A DNA stretch of 64,000 nt from Cyclina sinensis (GCA_012932295.1 JAAONU010000001.1:6161104-6225103), one strand, 5' to 3'. Positions 22,891 to 35,439 are shown, numbered from the stretch's first letter. The notes: generated by a model not told the origin, from the sequence alone. Translations and numbers: made by a program.

Positions 22891-23486
22891 CTGTGTCAAC
22901 TTGATGCTGTGCATCAGTGCTTTTATTGTGAGGTCTCATTTGTTACCTGTTCTTCCAGAAATATTAGCTCAACCTTTATCTTAGGGATACCTAAGAATGG
23001 TATAAAACTGTGGTCAGAAATGTTATTGACAGCTTTTATCAGAGAAAAACTTGTTTACTGTTATAGGTCACATTTTAATAAAAATCTTCAAGAAAACTTG
23101 GTCAGAATATTTGTCTCGATGATTGGTAGAAAAGCTTTGAAATTTGGATGGTTGCTAAGTAAATGGCTGTTGTTGCACAAAAGTTTATAGATAAGTGATA
23201 TTAAATTAATGTTATTTAAAATTCTTATGTTAACCATTTTAAAAAAATAACAGTATAGTGTGGCCACCATTACAGTATGTTATGTATGTGTTTGACTTCC
23301 AGAGTAAGAGATGCACTTAAAGGTTTTCTGATATACTTGTCATACATATAGGTCATAATTCATAGGTTCATTTTTATGTTATATTTTATATGTTCAATAT
23401 ATGTTTATATTTTTTTATGTTATATTTTATGTTATATTTTTATGTTCATTGTTATAATACAGATGTTTCAGTGACTGGTTAGACAG

Positions 23487-23773
23487 GAGCGAATGTGGTC
23501 CAGTGGTAACAAGCTGAACTGGTAAAGCAGGGGTCCTGAGTTCGATCCCCTGCTCCTCCACTAACATTACTATTAGTCTTTCAGATGAGACTTTAAACCG
23601 AGGTCCCATGTGTCAGTGCTATGCACTGAGCATGAAAAAGAATCAGGGGTGTCTCTGGAATGGGATGCTTTATGTATCTTGCACTACCCCCAAAACATAA
23701 AATAACTAATCTCTTTAGGGGGCGTTGGTCATATGGGCACATAGTACCGATGATAAATAAGCTCAACTAGAGA
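23487..23773 (+). mobile_element. Complete tRNA-derived SINE with a 14-bp target-site duplication
   Basis: A perfect direct repeat GACTGGTTAGACAG flanks the element (23473-23486 and 23774-23787), the signature of LINE-mediated insertion. The head has TGTGGTCCAGTGGTAAC (A box) and CCTGAGTTCGATCCCC (B box). The body contains TTAAACCGAGGTCCCATG and GTGCTATGCACTGAGCATG, resembling a conserved central domain seen in mollusc SINEs. The element is about 287 bp, with no long A tail. Confidence 0.88.
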
Positions 23774-24178
23774 GACTGGTTAGACAGTCAGTTGTCAACC
23801 TGTAAATCAGTGGTTTTAACAGCTATACTGTATAAAATGAATCATATAAAATTGATTGTGCCATAGGGGGTCAGCTCAAAATATTTTGTATATATTGCTG
23901 GATAAAAGAATTATTTGAGTCTGTATAATATAATTCAAAAACATATATAATAGCTTAACACCTGTGGTTTGTGTAGAAATTGAGTTCTGGTCTGTGATAG
24001 TCTGTTGACAGTGTATGTATATTTTTGATACGTACAAATATATGTAATATTTTTTAAACATTACTGTTCTGCTGACAATGTATATATATTTTTGATACAT
24101 GCAGATATATATTTTTAGATTAAACATTACTGTTTTTTATAAATTTATGTTAATACACATGTTTACATTTCTTTTTAT

Positions 24179-24790
24179 ATGCCAAGAGGGGCAAATTATG
24201 TTTTGGTCCTAGGTGTCCCTCCGTCCCTCTGTCCGACCATTAACAATTTGGTTTCTGGAGGATAATTTGAGAACTGTTTGGCTACAGTCTTTTAACTTCA
24301 TTTGATGATTGCCCACATTGAATGTCTGACCCCTATTGATTGTGGCATCAGTAGCTCAAAGATCAAGGTCACAGTGACCTAAATTTTAAAGGTCATTCTC
24401 GAGGATAACTTCAGTACTCTTTGACTTTGGCCAACAGTCTTCAAACTTCATAAGATTATTGCCCACATTAAGTGGACGATCTCTACTGATTTTGGAGTCA
24501 AAAGGTTAAAAGTCAAGGACACAGTGACTTTAACATTGAAAACCATTTCTGCCATGTAACTTGACAATCATTATTTATAGAGTTTAAAATTTTTATCTTG
24601 GCTGCACACATAGAATGGATGACTCCTATACATTTTGGGGTCAGTTTGTTAAAGGTCAAGATCACGGTGACCTAAATGTTTAGAATCATTTACTCTATGT
24701 TATTTGACAACCATTAGTCATAGAGACTTCAAAATTCATACAATGGTTGCACTCATTGAACAAATGACCCCTGTTGATTTGACATGGGTA
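24179..24790. repeat. Minisatellite-element fragment with ~165-bp units
   Basis: It starts TATGCCAAGAGGGGCAAATT with GTCCCTCCGTCCCTCTGTCCG. About three and a half units of roughly 165 bp follow, sharing CAAGGTCACAGTGACCTAAA, TTCAAACTTCAT and ATTGCCCACATT. It decays into unique sequence at about 24790 with no recognisable end. Confidence 0.6.
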
Positions 24791-25213
24791 TGTCAGTTTA
24801 TTGAATAGATTCAATTTCTTGATATGCATAATCCTGTATTTGCAGTTTGTGTTTATATGGTTTCAGATTCTCGCTTTTATAAAGTTCTTGCTTTGTTTTT
24901 TGCTGCTTACTTTGTTTTAGTGACTGACATGCTTTTATATATTGTCTGCTTACTATGAAAATTTACTCATCAGTATGTACTCTGTTTTCTTTGCATGTTT
25001 TATTTTATTACTATCTTTTGCTCTTTGTAAGCCTATCATATGTTTTTTGGTGTAGCTGTATTAAAATCCATTTTAACCTACATGAATTTGTAATGAATAA
25101 AATTGTTAGAAGAAAGTTTGCAGTTGGTTAAAGTATAGATGTTATTTTTTTTTGTGGGGTGGCGGGTATTTCTTGTTTTTGTGCCAGTGTAATTCATGTT
25201 ATTTTGTTGTATT

Positions 25214-27028
25214 TTTAGCTCACCTGAGCATGCTCATGTGAGCTTTTAGGATCCTTGATTGTCCGGCGTCCGTCCGTCCGTCGTCCACAATTCATTCAAA
25301 CGACATCTCCTCTGAAACCATTGGGCAAAATTTAATGAAACTTGCCTAAAATGTTCCTTGCATGAAGCTCTACCAAGTTTGTTCAAATGGTTCCGGTTCA
25401 TTGCATTTCTGGGTCACAGGAGCTAAAAACAGATTTTAAAAGTTGGATCTTTAAAAATCTTCTTGTCAGAAACCACAAGTCCTGGAGCTTTGATATTTGG
25501 TATAAAGCATCATCTAGTGAACCTTTACCAAGTTTGTTCAAATTATGATCCTGGGGTCAAAAATGGCCCCGCCCCAGGGGTAACTTGTTTTACATAGAGT
25601 TATATAGGAAAAACTTTAAAAAATCTTCTTGTCAGAAACCATAAGGCATAGAGCTAAGATATTTGGTGTGCAGCATTGTCTAGTGGACCTCTACCAAGTT
25701 TATTCAAATCATAGCCTCTGGGTCAAAAATGGCCCCGCCCCAGGGGTAACTTGTTTTACATAGAGTTAAATAGGAAAAACTTTAAAAATCTTCTTGTCAA
25801 AAACCGTAAGGCAGAGAGCTTAGATATTTGGTATGTAGCATTGTCTAGTGGACCTCTACCAAGTTTGTTCAAATTATAACTCTGGGGTCAAATTTGGCCA
25901 TACCCTGGGGTCATTGGTTTTACATAGGCTTATATAGGAAATACTTTGAAAATCTTCTTGTCAGAAACCACAAGGCCCTGAGCCTTAAGATTTGGTATGT
26001 AGCATTGTCTAGTGGACCTCTACCAAGTTTGTTCAAATTATGCCCCTGGGGTCAAATTTGGCCCCACCCCGGGGTCATTGGTTTTACATAGGCTTATATA
26101 GTGAAAACTTTTAAAATCTTCTTGTAGAAGGAGAAGTAACATTTTCAGTCCAAATAATCTGGAAATTTGTTTGACTGGTTGTTTCTATTATTTCTAGCTC
26201 AAGTTTGAATATGGGTCATCTGGGTTCAAAAACTAGGTCACAGAGCCCAAAAATAGAAAAACCTTGTTAACACTCTAGAGGTTACATTTTAAGTCAAAAT
26301 ATCCCAGAAATTTGTCAGAAAGGTTGTTTTGATGACTTTTAGCTCATGTTCAAAATTGGGTCATCTGGGGTCAAAAACTAGGTCTCAGAGCCCAATATGG
26401 AAAAACCTTGTTAACACTCTAGAGGTTACATTTTAAGTCAAAATATCCCAGAAATTTGTCAGAAAGGTTGTTTTGATGACTTTTAGCTCATGTTCAAAAT
26501 TGGGTCATCTGGGGTCAAAAACTAGGTCTCAGAGCCCAATATGGAAAAACCTTGTTAACACTCTAGAGGTAACATTTTCAGTTCAAATAACCTGGAATCT
26601 GTCAGAAAGGTTGTTTAAATGATTTCTAGATTAAATTTGAATATGGGTCATCTGAAATCAAAAACTAGGTCACAGGGCCCAAAAATAGAAAAAAACTTGT
26701 TAACACTCAAGAAGCTACTTTTCAGTCCAAATATTCTCGAAATTTGTCAGAAAGGATGTTTTAGTGATTTCTAGCTTAGATTCGAATAAAGGTCATATGA
26801 GGGCAAAAACTAGGTCACAGACCCCAAATATGGAGAACCTTGTTAACACGCATTCAGGTAACATTTTCAGTTCAAACAACCTTGAAATTTGTCAGAAAGA
26901 TTGTTTCATTAATTTCTAGGTCAAGTTCGAATATGGGTCATCTGGGGTCAATTAACCAGGTCCATAGCACTTTTGTTAAAAGCAGTCATATTCAGGTGAG
27001 CGATATAGGGCCATCATGGCCCTCTTGT
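25214..27028 (+). mobile_element. Complete Helentron/pearl-like element with mixed 165-bp and 145-bp arrays
   Basis: 5' end TTTTTAGCTCACCTGAGCATG, then GTGAGCTTTTAGGATCC and GTCCGTCCGTCCGTCG. Four to five 165-bp-family units (25430-26125) switch abruptly to 145-bp-family units (about 26130-26940). The 3' end is CAGGTGAGCGATATAGGGCC, the hairpin and CTCTTGT. The switch falls between AATCTTCTTGTAG and AAGTAACATTTTCAGTCC. One 144-bp unit is duplicated almost perfectly. Confidence 0.8.
26258..26545. repeat. Near-perfect 144-bp duplication in the 145-bp array
   Basis: Two consecutive units contain identical ATTTTAAGTCAAAATATCCC and GACTTTTAGCTCATGTTC stretches not found in neighbouring units, so this pair arose by recent local duplication. 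Confidence 0.8.
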
Positions 27029-29749
27029 TGCTTTTGCCACTGTGAAGAAGTTGCTGATTAGTAAACACAAATCTGATTTATAAATGATACAGATCTTAGT
27101 ATAGTTATAATCCTTACATTTAGAGTAGTATTTAGACCTATAGTCAAGACCAGCAACTCCAGCCAGGGCTAGCTATATACTTATTGTAAAACTGTTCATT
27201 ATTCTTTTTTCTACTTCATGTTTGCAGTTGTTATCTTGCCCTCTAAAATAAAACTGACGTTATCTAGTCTTATCTTATCTTATTATCAAGTAGGCAGAAG
27301 TCAACATTATTATTGTAAAATAAAACTATGTAATGTTTGGTAAAAAAAAATGAGTCAGTGAATTGTTTTAAGAGCTCCAACATTAAAAACAAGTATGTTT
27401 TTTTTGCTGTTATTCAGAAGCTCATAACTTTCCTAAAAACTCATAGTCTGTGAGATTTTATACCTTTATGGACCATACAACCTGATTAGGCAAAGCTCAG
27501 AAAAAGTAGTTTCAGAAGATGTTTTGCTAACTTAAAATATTCAGATCTTAATTATATGGTGTCAACTTGAAATAATAGTAATAGATATTACTGAATAATG
27601 TGGGATTTGTCACAATACCATTCAATCATGCAGTACATGGGGCCTGAATGTGACCCTGATTCACTTGTGAATAATTGAAAGGTACATAAAACAGTAACAT
27701 CAAAGCATTTTTTTCAGATGAGTAGCTATCAATCGACCAATGAAAATCTCCAAATTAATCAAAGGGACTTTGTCACTGTAGCCCAAATTGCTTGAGTGCC
27801 CACACAGAACATAAAACATGGATAGTCATACTGTTAAAAAAAATACACAACACCATTTGTCATCATAAATGATGACTTTCTCAAGAGTCTTATATCTTGC
27901 TAAACTTTCTTTCATTTTTGGATCCAAAAGACAGTGTTATCAGAATAACATGTTCAAAATGCTAAATTTGTGAAAATTTAGATTATCTTAAGAATTTTTG
28001 GGGAATTTTTTTTTTATCATGGACTACCAGAATTTGTTATGGACAAGACTGAGATTAAAACTAAAGACTGCATGTATAATACAATATTTATTGTCATTAT
28101 TTATCTGTTATGATAAAATAAGAAATACTTTTTATCAAATTGACAAAATGATGTGATGTGGCATAATCAACATTCTGGTCAATTTGAAGTCATGGCGAAA
28201 AAATGACATCAAAGTTTGACAACATGAACTTATTAATAGTTTCTGCAAACACAATTATTTCTGCCTTCTCTTAATTACTACAAAGTGCTGCTTTAGAAAA
28301 AAGCAAGTTTAGATTTCAAAGGCATCTGAAACATGGATATGGATCACTCGACGACCTTGCGACTAAACTACATGTTGCTTGTTATGTGTTATGATGCCCA
28401 TAATGTCAAAATGTTTATTAGGAATGTTATACATACATTGTGTATTCCACTGTCAGTAGATTGCAAAACCAGATTCAAACGAAAACGAATTATCAAATCG
28501 AATTGGAGAGAGCATTGCGATTTAATATCGAGAATTAATCAAACTGTTCTATACATAGCTAGAAACTGTGAACTCTTTCAGACGTCTTCTACACTTACGC
28601 ACTAATGGGTCTGTATTATCAAATCAAATACCACTTGAATGCATGATAAAACAAATTAAATAGTACTGAATCACTTATTTATCCAGTTATTTAATATATT
28701 TATAATGTCAATTGTAATTCTGTTGAAACAGATTCCCGCAAAGGGTAACTGCCCTTGCCCTGGCAACATCGATTCTCTGAAATGTAAATGGGTTGTTGCC
28801 AATATAATACAGCCACTGACCATTATTCAGTTTAACTCTATTATTGTTACATCACTAGCTGTAAGTATACTTTAGTCAGATTGCAGCAAAAAGTACACTA
28901 CAGTAGTTTCAAAACAGTCATTCATCTGATAGTGGACATGGAAATGTAAAATTCGACCTAGTTGATAATTTTAAGATGCAGCCCAAATAATGATTTAAAT
29001 TAAATATATAATCACTTGTTTGCAAGTATCATTCACTCCATTAGTGAGGTCTGCTATATAATGTTGATTGTTGAGTATACTTCTGATATATACAATGGGT
29101 TTATTTACAGAAATGTAGAGTTGCATTTTGATCAGTCAGCTATACTTATCTGCAACTACTTTGTTATGCAAAGTGGATTTTTGGAACGGAAGCCTCATCA
29201 TGCTGGCAACTTCCTTTGTTAGAGCTTTGGTAAAATGATAACACTGTATTCCCTGCTGATGCAGTGAATACAAAAACAATTACAGATGAAAGCACAGATG
29301 ACCAGTTGTCACATTGTAGATATGAATATGTTACATTGGTCAAATCGATAGGTCAAAATTGGCCCTTCTGCTCTTTATGTCCTTTTACTCCTAGACAACA
29401 GTAGCTAGAGACATCTTGGCCATTTCGTTAAAAATATTCAGATTCTGTCTGAAAATTACATTTGCATGTTATTCAGCTGGGTTCCTTTAAGTCATGCTTC
29501 AAAAACATGCAAGGCATCTTTAATGCCTTGAATCAAAAGTAGTCTTGTACTAATTTGTTGTATAAAGATCATTAGCCTGTTTAGAGTTGTCAGCAATAGA
29601 ATCTTGGCTAAACTGTTTTAATACTATTGCATGCACAATGAATTTTTTTGCTAGTTCAATATGCAAATATTTTCCCAACGAAAACTGGCAAAACTTCTAC
29701 AAGTTAAGAATGTAGATAATAACAAATCTTGGAAGTTTTAAAAGAACAA
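27029..29749. other. Apparently unique intergenic sequence
   Basis: No repeat family, RNA gene or supported exon was recognised. A 90-codon ATG-initiated open frame (28333-28605, +) is followed by a 68-codon frame (29016-29222, +). Neither shows motifs or splice context, so they are not annotated as genes. Confidence 0.4.
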
Positions 29750-29900
29750 TGTGAACAATAGGGCTATGATGGCCCTGGATTGCTCACCTCAATTCTCTGG
29801 CTTTGGGTCTGCTGTTCTGCAAACATCATAATCAAAATTATTTCAGCTTTAAAGTTACAAAAATTAATATCTCACTGACACAGGTTGTGTTTAAACAATT
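29750..29900 (-). mobile_element. 3' end fragment of a Helentron-like element
   Basis: The + strand has AACAATAGGGCTATGATGGCC and CTGGATTGCTCACCTC, the reverse complement of the shared 3' hairpin and GGTGAGC motif. It is followed by CTTTGGGTCTGCTGTTCTGC as in the tails at 40452 and 42271. The rest of the element is missing. Confidence 0.6.
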
Positions 29901-30300
29901 ATAGGAAAGTATTCTCTAAACCGTAGCGTTTTTTCATAATGCGTGACGCATCATAATTATCGCTTTTGCCGGTTCAAATTGACTGAAACACGTGCGCACG
30001 GTAGTTTATATTTTGTTATTAATGAAATTGCAATAAGTGCAAACTTGATCAATATCCTTGGCTACAACACGTCAGTTCCATTTATAGCAATGAATTCAAA
30101 CAGTGCAAAATAAAACATCACACATTCATCTCTCAAACCGCTTGCAGGTAATACGCCCATTCAGTGGTGGAGTTGTCTGTTGTAAAAAAGGCCCGCCAAA
30201 GAAGTGTTCTCTGTAACTTAGCAGTCTAACTAGCGGACCTATTGTTAAATGAAGTTTTAATAATGATATTTTGTATAAACCAATACAATTGCACTTGCAG

Positions 30301-30408
30301 TCGCCGGCTACTAGTACCAGTTACACTAGACCAACAGCCAGATGTAAGCTGGACACCTTCGACCTTGCTGCAGTTAGAAGGATTATTCACGAATGTAATT
30401 CGGGAAAG
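30301..30408 (+). pseudogene. Possible 5' exon of the DDE transposase (HTH region)
   Basis: A 36-codon open segment follows CACTTGCAG and ends AAG before GTAAGT. It encodes ARCKLDTFDLAAVRRIIHE, which resembles the short helix region near the N-terminus of some Tc1/IS630-type transposases as I remember them. No in-frame ATG lies in this segment, so an earlier exon may exist. Joining it directly to the segment at 31299 does not keep the transposase frame, so a middle exon is missing or unrecognised. Linkage to the transposase is inferred. Confidence 0.4.
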
Positions 30409-30582
30409 GTAAGTCATAGAATCCACAAAGAAAAAATATGTACAGGTTTAACAGTTGTGGCAACAGACTCATAGCATTTAGCCGAATTTTGTTTTCTTTA
30501 AATTTTAAGGACAGTTAATATACTATGGAAAGAACTATAATATGCTACTATAAACCTTAAAACTGAATAAAAGTTTTGACTT

Positions 30583-30662
30583 AACCAGGACTCAAACCCA
30601 TGGCCTTTCAATCGGTAAAGTATAGAGCGACAGTATACACCATGAGCCACAGAGACTTGTTA
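30583..30662 (-). mobile_element. tRNA-like SINE head
   Basis: On the - strand, CTGTGGCTCATGGTGTATAC (A-box-like) is followed at tRNA-like distance by ATGGGTTTGAGTCCTGG (B-box-like). It lies between the two transposase segments. The stems are degenerate, so it is not a functional tRNA gene. Confidence 0.5.
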
Positions 30663-31298
30663 TAAAGTGCCGTCAAAATTATATTAAAACTAAAGCATCT
30701 ACCCCGTGACTAACGGGGTTAATTTTCTACCGATAAAAGTGTTAAAAACTATATATTTTGATGTTTTTTCTATAAAAGAAATGATTAAGTAACTTAGTTT
30801 TGATAAGTTCTTCACCATTATAGCAAGAATTTCAAGATGTATAAAATTTCTTTTCATCGTCGGCCAATCTGTGAGTCAGTCCCTTTATGCATTACAAACA
30901 AAACATATACTTTTTGGTTACATATACACGTCTATACTACTAACTTTAACTATTACTACCGGCTTAATTTAAACGCATCAAGCTATCATCTTCTGTAAAA
31001 CACGTAAATTTCCCTTTTCAATGTTTTACTTTTAGACGTATTGGATTCAGTCGAATGGTTAACATATATTTGCTTATTAATATGTTTAAATTAACTGAAA
31101 ATTTCGTAATGTGTCTATGTTTTCCATTACTGTTATTAGAGTACGGAGAATATTTCAGTTTTCTCTAAATTTATAGATTGTGCTTTTGAACACAACACTC
31201 GTATGAAATTGAAATAATAATTCGTTAAAACAAGCTACGAAAAGAATTGAGAAATATAATAGTAAAAGAAAATATACAATTGTTTCCGTCTTTTCCAG

Positions 31299-32521
31299 GT
31301 TTTACAAAGGAGGAGTTGGGAAGAGATTTTTGAGGGAAAGAGATGACGTTATTTGCAGTAGACATAACTATCTGAGAGATTAAAAAAGCAAGAGAGGATG
31401 GTGATTTGATTGTGTATGTGGATGAGACCTGGGTGAATGCAAACCACTGTGTGAAAGGTGAGTGGAGCGATAGTAGTGTGAATGATATGTCTAGATTGTT
31501 AGGTAATGAGAAAGGTGCATGTGAGTTTATCCCGTCTGGTAAAGGTAAGCGGCTGATTGTACTTGATGCTGGTTGCCGAAACGTGGGTCTCATTCCGGGA
31601 GTTGGAGAAGTGTTCGTGGCTCAGAATGAATCTGGCGATTATCATAATGAAATGAACCACGAACATTTTTTCAACTGGTGGAAGAATACCCTAATTCCAG
31701 CACTACCTGGACCAAGTACAATCGTCGTTGACAATGCATCGTATCATTCTGTGTTAACGGATGATACAAGGTCACCGACAACTGCTACAAGAAAGGACGG
31801 CATCAAAGTGTGGTTACAAGAGAGACAGATTCCTTTTACAGTCGACATGGTTAAGGCTGAGCTGCTAGAAATTGTCAGGAGAAGCAAGCCACGTCCGAAG
31901 TTCGTCATCGATGAATATGCTATGGAATCTGGTCACAAGGTCCTTCGTTTGCCCCCGCGCAATTGCGAGTTGAACCTGATCGAACTCGTTTGGGCGAAAA
32001 TGAAGGGTCATGTGGCCAGAAATAACTCCTCTTTCAAAATTACTGATACCATGGTTCTTTTTAAAGAGTCTCGTGTCCTTATTACCCCAGACTACTGGAA
32101 CAAGTGCGAGGACCATGTGATCAATAAGATTGAAAGGGAGCTATGGCGCATCGATGGTGTTCGTGATGACGAAGTTGCTCCTGTTGTCATTTCTGTTAGC
32201 GAAGCAGACGATACGGACGACGAGGATGGACTGCTTTCTGACGGGGACGAGAACGACACATGTAATGATGACAGTTCGGACCTGGACGAACCTTTACAGA
32301 ATGGGATAAATGAAGATGCTGGTATGACAAATGTGTGTGAGTGTGATGAAGAGAATATTGTTTGCGATGTATGTGGAATGAGAGATCCAGTCGACTGTGA
32401 AGATAATGATATTGAGTGGGTGTGTTGTGATGCATGTGAAAAATGGAGTCATTGTGTGTGTCTGAGAATAGAAGATAATTATTGCCAATCAAACATTTTT
32501 TTTGTAATAAGTGCAAAATAA
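31299..32521 (+). pseudogene. DDE transposase (IS630/Tc1/mariner-like) with C-terminal PHD finger, frame-disrupted
   Basis: Seen: after TTTTCCAG an open segment includes ERDDVICSRHNYLR. The frame then shifts near 31372-31381 (TGA in the later frame at 31373) and continues open to TAA at 32519. Numbering from 31406, the first catalytic Asp is in VYVDETWVNANH (6), the second in IVVDNASYH (109), and the Glu in NLIELVWAKMK (193). The 83 residues between the last two exceed the 34-41 of classical Tc1/mariner, with a charged insertion (about 145-178). An acidic linker (266-297) leads to a PHD-like finger: CDVC (320-323), EWVCCDACEKWSHCVC (337-352). The last Cys pair lies in another frame after an 8-T run (32486-32493). 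Known: the triad and PHD pattern are family hallmarks. Inferred: a decayed transposon. Confidence 0.8.
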
Positions 32522-33879
32522 TTCTTGGAACATCTTTTTGAATTAATGTCTGATTAAATTTAATAAATTCTCTTTTTTTAGAAACATTTTAAGTGTCCTT
32601 TTCAGTTTTGTACATATAATAAAGTCATCTCTTTCCCTCAATAGAAATACGTCGGACATAGGTGTGTTTATGAATTTCGAATGTTCGTTTCGATCGTTAC
32701 ATGTGAAATAGAGTTATTATTGTTGTTAATTTTACAATGAAATTAAAATCAATATAGGTTACATATTTAAACCAAGGCATAAAGTCTGTACAACTGAATG
32801 TATCCACGCTACATATGCACGTAATTGTTATTTTTTAATCTATTAATAAAGTGTTATTGTTATTTATTTGCTCTGTAATAATAATGCGTATAATTTTGTA
32901 TGACCGATAGGGTTTCAGTGTTCATTTAAAATAGTGTTTGCACACAATTGTTCAAATTGAATTTGTTAACTCAATCCTTCATCTTACAGTTGGAATGTAT
33001 ACTTAAATAATTACGAATGTATTTTTTTTATTTTTATCTTAATTATTTTCATTCATGCAAATACATGACGCTTTCGATTTTCGCAATTATTCTGATGTAT
33101 GTTTGATCAAATGTTGTTTTTTTGATATTTTGTGAGTACCGGTTTGATAGCGATATACAGAATTTTCTGTAATAAATTACGTAACCAAGTGTGTTTCTTT
33201 TTGTTGTTTATTTAACATCCATTTCTCTCGGTAACTGCATAAAAAATATAAAAGTTGCCGCGCATATCTTGTGTGCAGTATCATTTATATAACAAATAAA
33301 AAGAGATTCTGTTTCCCAAAACAGAACTACTGATACACCTCATTCCTACTGCTAGCGAAATGTCTTACAAAGATTTTTCCAGAAAATGAAATTGATATCA
33401 TGGGCTGAATGAAAGTACTAAAAGATTAAAACTTGCGTTAAAAGCAATTTCCTTTCATGATTAGCTTACATTTTAGTAATGAAATCGCATATCTCACTTT
33501 ATGATAAGAAAAAAATGGATAATCTCTTCTTCAATTTGACAATAACAACCTAAAATGTAAAGCAAATAGGAGCGCAACTTCTATCAAAATAAGTTTGAGA
33601 AGATCCCTAGTTTACATACGTATGGGCGCCGCCATTTTGAAAATTCTACGTTGCGTCATTTGCATTACAGTCTATGGAGAAATTCATAAAAAGGCGAAAT
33701 TTGACTGAATAAAAAATAATTGAGATAAACTAAAAAAAAGTGTCTGGAGATATTTATTTTCTGAATATAAAAATGCCAATATGTTTCAGGAATTATATGT
33801 CTATATGATGTGAGGAAGGTTTCAAAATAAGGTGGGACAGACTTTAGTTTCTGAACTGATGATTTCAAAAATCTTATAT
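32522..33879. other. AT-rich sequence between transposase and foldback element
   Basis: No reading frame, RNA gene or known repeat was recognised. AATAAA motifs occur at several points (for example 32560-32570 and 33170) and could serve the transposase transcript. Transposon ends for the DDE element were not identified. Confidence 0.4.
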
Positions 33880-34985
33880 AGTAGCATAAAACTGGGGGGG
33901 GGGGGGAAGATTGCCCCTTGGTAGGTGAAGATTTGCCCCTCAGCTAGGTGAAGATTTCCTAGCATTCCTGAAAGTCTGCGAGACTCACTGAAAGTGTCAA
34001 GGACTGTTGTAAATGAGTTGAGACATAAAGTTTTCATGTATCTTATGATCTATTATTTCACAGTATGTTTTACCCGCCAAAATGTGTACTTTTTTTGTCT
34101 TTTCTTGTTTATATAAATTCTCTTGTATACATGAAAGACTACTTACATAAGAGATAAACGTGATAATGTATTCCATGGACTCCTGGGGGTCACTAAAAGT
34201 CAAAACTGCCATTAACTTCATTGGAACCAAAAATTCCTGAAAGTCTGCGAGTACCCTAAAATCAGTCGCAGACCAATTAAATTGACTCTGGAGGGTCCCT
34301 TGAAGTCAAAAATGTCATTATCTGCATTGGCACCAAAACTTCCTGAAAGTCTGCGAGTGCCTCTGAAACAGTCGCAGATCAATGAAATGGACTCTGGAGG
34401 GTCCCTTGAAGTCAAGAAAGTCATTATCTGCATTGGCACCAACACTTCCTGAAAGTCTGCGGGTGCCTCAGAAACAGTCGCAGATGACTTTAATTGACTC
34501 TAAAGTGTCCCTTGTAGTCATAAATTTCATATCCACTGGCACCAAACCTTCCTAAAAGTCTGCGAGTGCTACAGAAACAGTCACAGACCACTTGAATGGA
34601 CTCTGGAGTGTTCCTTGAAGTAAACAATGTCATTATCTGCATTGGCACCAAAACTTCCTGAAAGTCTGCGAATGCCTCAGAAACAGTCGCAGACCACTTA
34701 AATTGACTCTGGGGTGTCCCTTGAAGTCAAAAATATCATTATATTCACCGGCACCAAACCTTCCTGAAAATCTGCAAGTGCCACAGAAACAGTCACAGAC
34801 CACTTGAATGGACTCTGGAGTGTCCCTTGAAGTCAAAAATGTCATTTTCTGCATTGGCAACAAAACTTCCTGAAAGTCTGAGGAGTCAAAGATGAGACAT
34901 GGAGGTATGAGGAGTGAAAGAGGTGGTATGGGTAGTGGAAGAGGAGGCATGAGGAGTTAAAGAGGAGGTATGAGGAGTAAAAGAG
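33880..34985. repeat. Left arm of the foldback-like element
   Basis: Units sharing TTCCTGAAAGTCTGCGAGTG, CAGTCGCAGACCA and TTGACTCTGGAG start at 34236, 34342, 34448, 34551, 34657, 34763 and 34869 (periods 103-106), with a more distant one at 33967. The inner end is purine-rich (GAGGAGTGAAAGAGG-like, 34885-35030). The outer end has a 13-G run. Confidence 0.9.
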
Positions 34986-35261
34986 GAGGCATGAGGAGTG
35001 AGAGAGGAGGCATGAGGTGTGAGAGAGAGGTTTGAGCGTTAACATAAAGTTGGGTAGGGGAATGTATGTAATATGTACAAACGAAAGTGATAAACTGGGG
35101 ATATAACAATGATTCAACAAAGAAAATAGTTTCATTGTTTTATTGATATCATACGTTTTGCCATCAACATCCAAAACTGTTAAAATTTCTCCTTTTTCAC
35201 ATCTAAATGGCTAAGCATAAAAGCTACTAAAGTAAGATGAATTGTCATAAATGCAAGGTAA

Positions 35262-35430
35262 AATTCCTCCAACGCTTTAGTTTGTAACAATGCATGATTG
35301 CTTATTTATATACATGTATAACTTTAGATCGTTCACACTGACATCTCATAAAACTCCTCCAACGCTTTATTTTGTAACAATCCGTGATTTCTTATTTGTA
35401 TACGTGTATATAACTTAAGATCGTTCATAT
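35262..35430. repeat. Two ~88-bp direct repeats downstream of the ORF cassette
   Basis: CTCCAACGCTTTA(G/T)TTTGTAACAAT and CTTATTT(A/G)TATAC(A/G)TGTATA followed by AGATCGTTCA occur twice in tandem, just past the stop of the 61-residue ORF. Confidence 0.75.
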
Positions 35431-35439
35431 CAACAGTTT

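Noticed and set aside
22861..23190. A 109-codon + strand ORF
   Set aside because: Its start lies in the 225-bp tandem repeat and the remainder has no motif or splice context.
28333..28605. A 90-codon ATG-initiated + strand ORF in unique sequence
   Set aside because: It has no domain, splice context, codon signal or conserved motif that I can see. An ORF of this length is expected by chance in 64 kb read in six frames.
31225..31593. A 122-codon - strand ORF opposite the transposase
   Set aside because: It is antisense to the DDE coding region, which has clear catalytic motifs on the + strand.
29938..33668. Possible terminal inverted repeats of the DDE-PHD transposon (GCGTGACGCA near 29945 against TTGCGTCATTTGC near 33650)
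   Set aside because: The match is short and gapped, with no target-site duplication, so the transposon boundaries remain undefined.
33967..34880. A CRISPR-like array of regularly spaced repeats
   Set aside because: The 106-bp units are similar along their whole length with no distinct spacers, and the array is mirrored at 37055-38480. It is a tandem-repeat transposon arm in a eukaryotic genome.
34842..35174. A 110-codon - strand ORF with LLFHSS-like repeats
   Set aside because: It is a translation of the purine/pyrimidine-rich inner end of the left foldback arm and has no independent coding signal.
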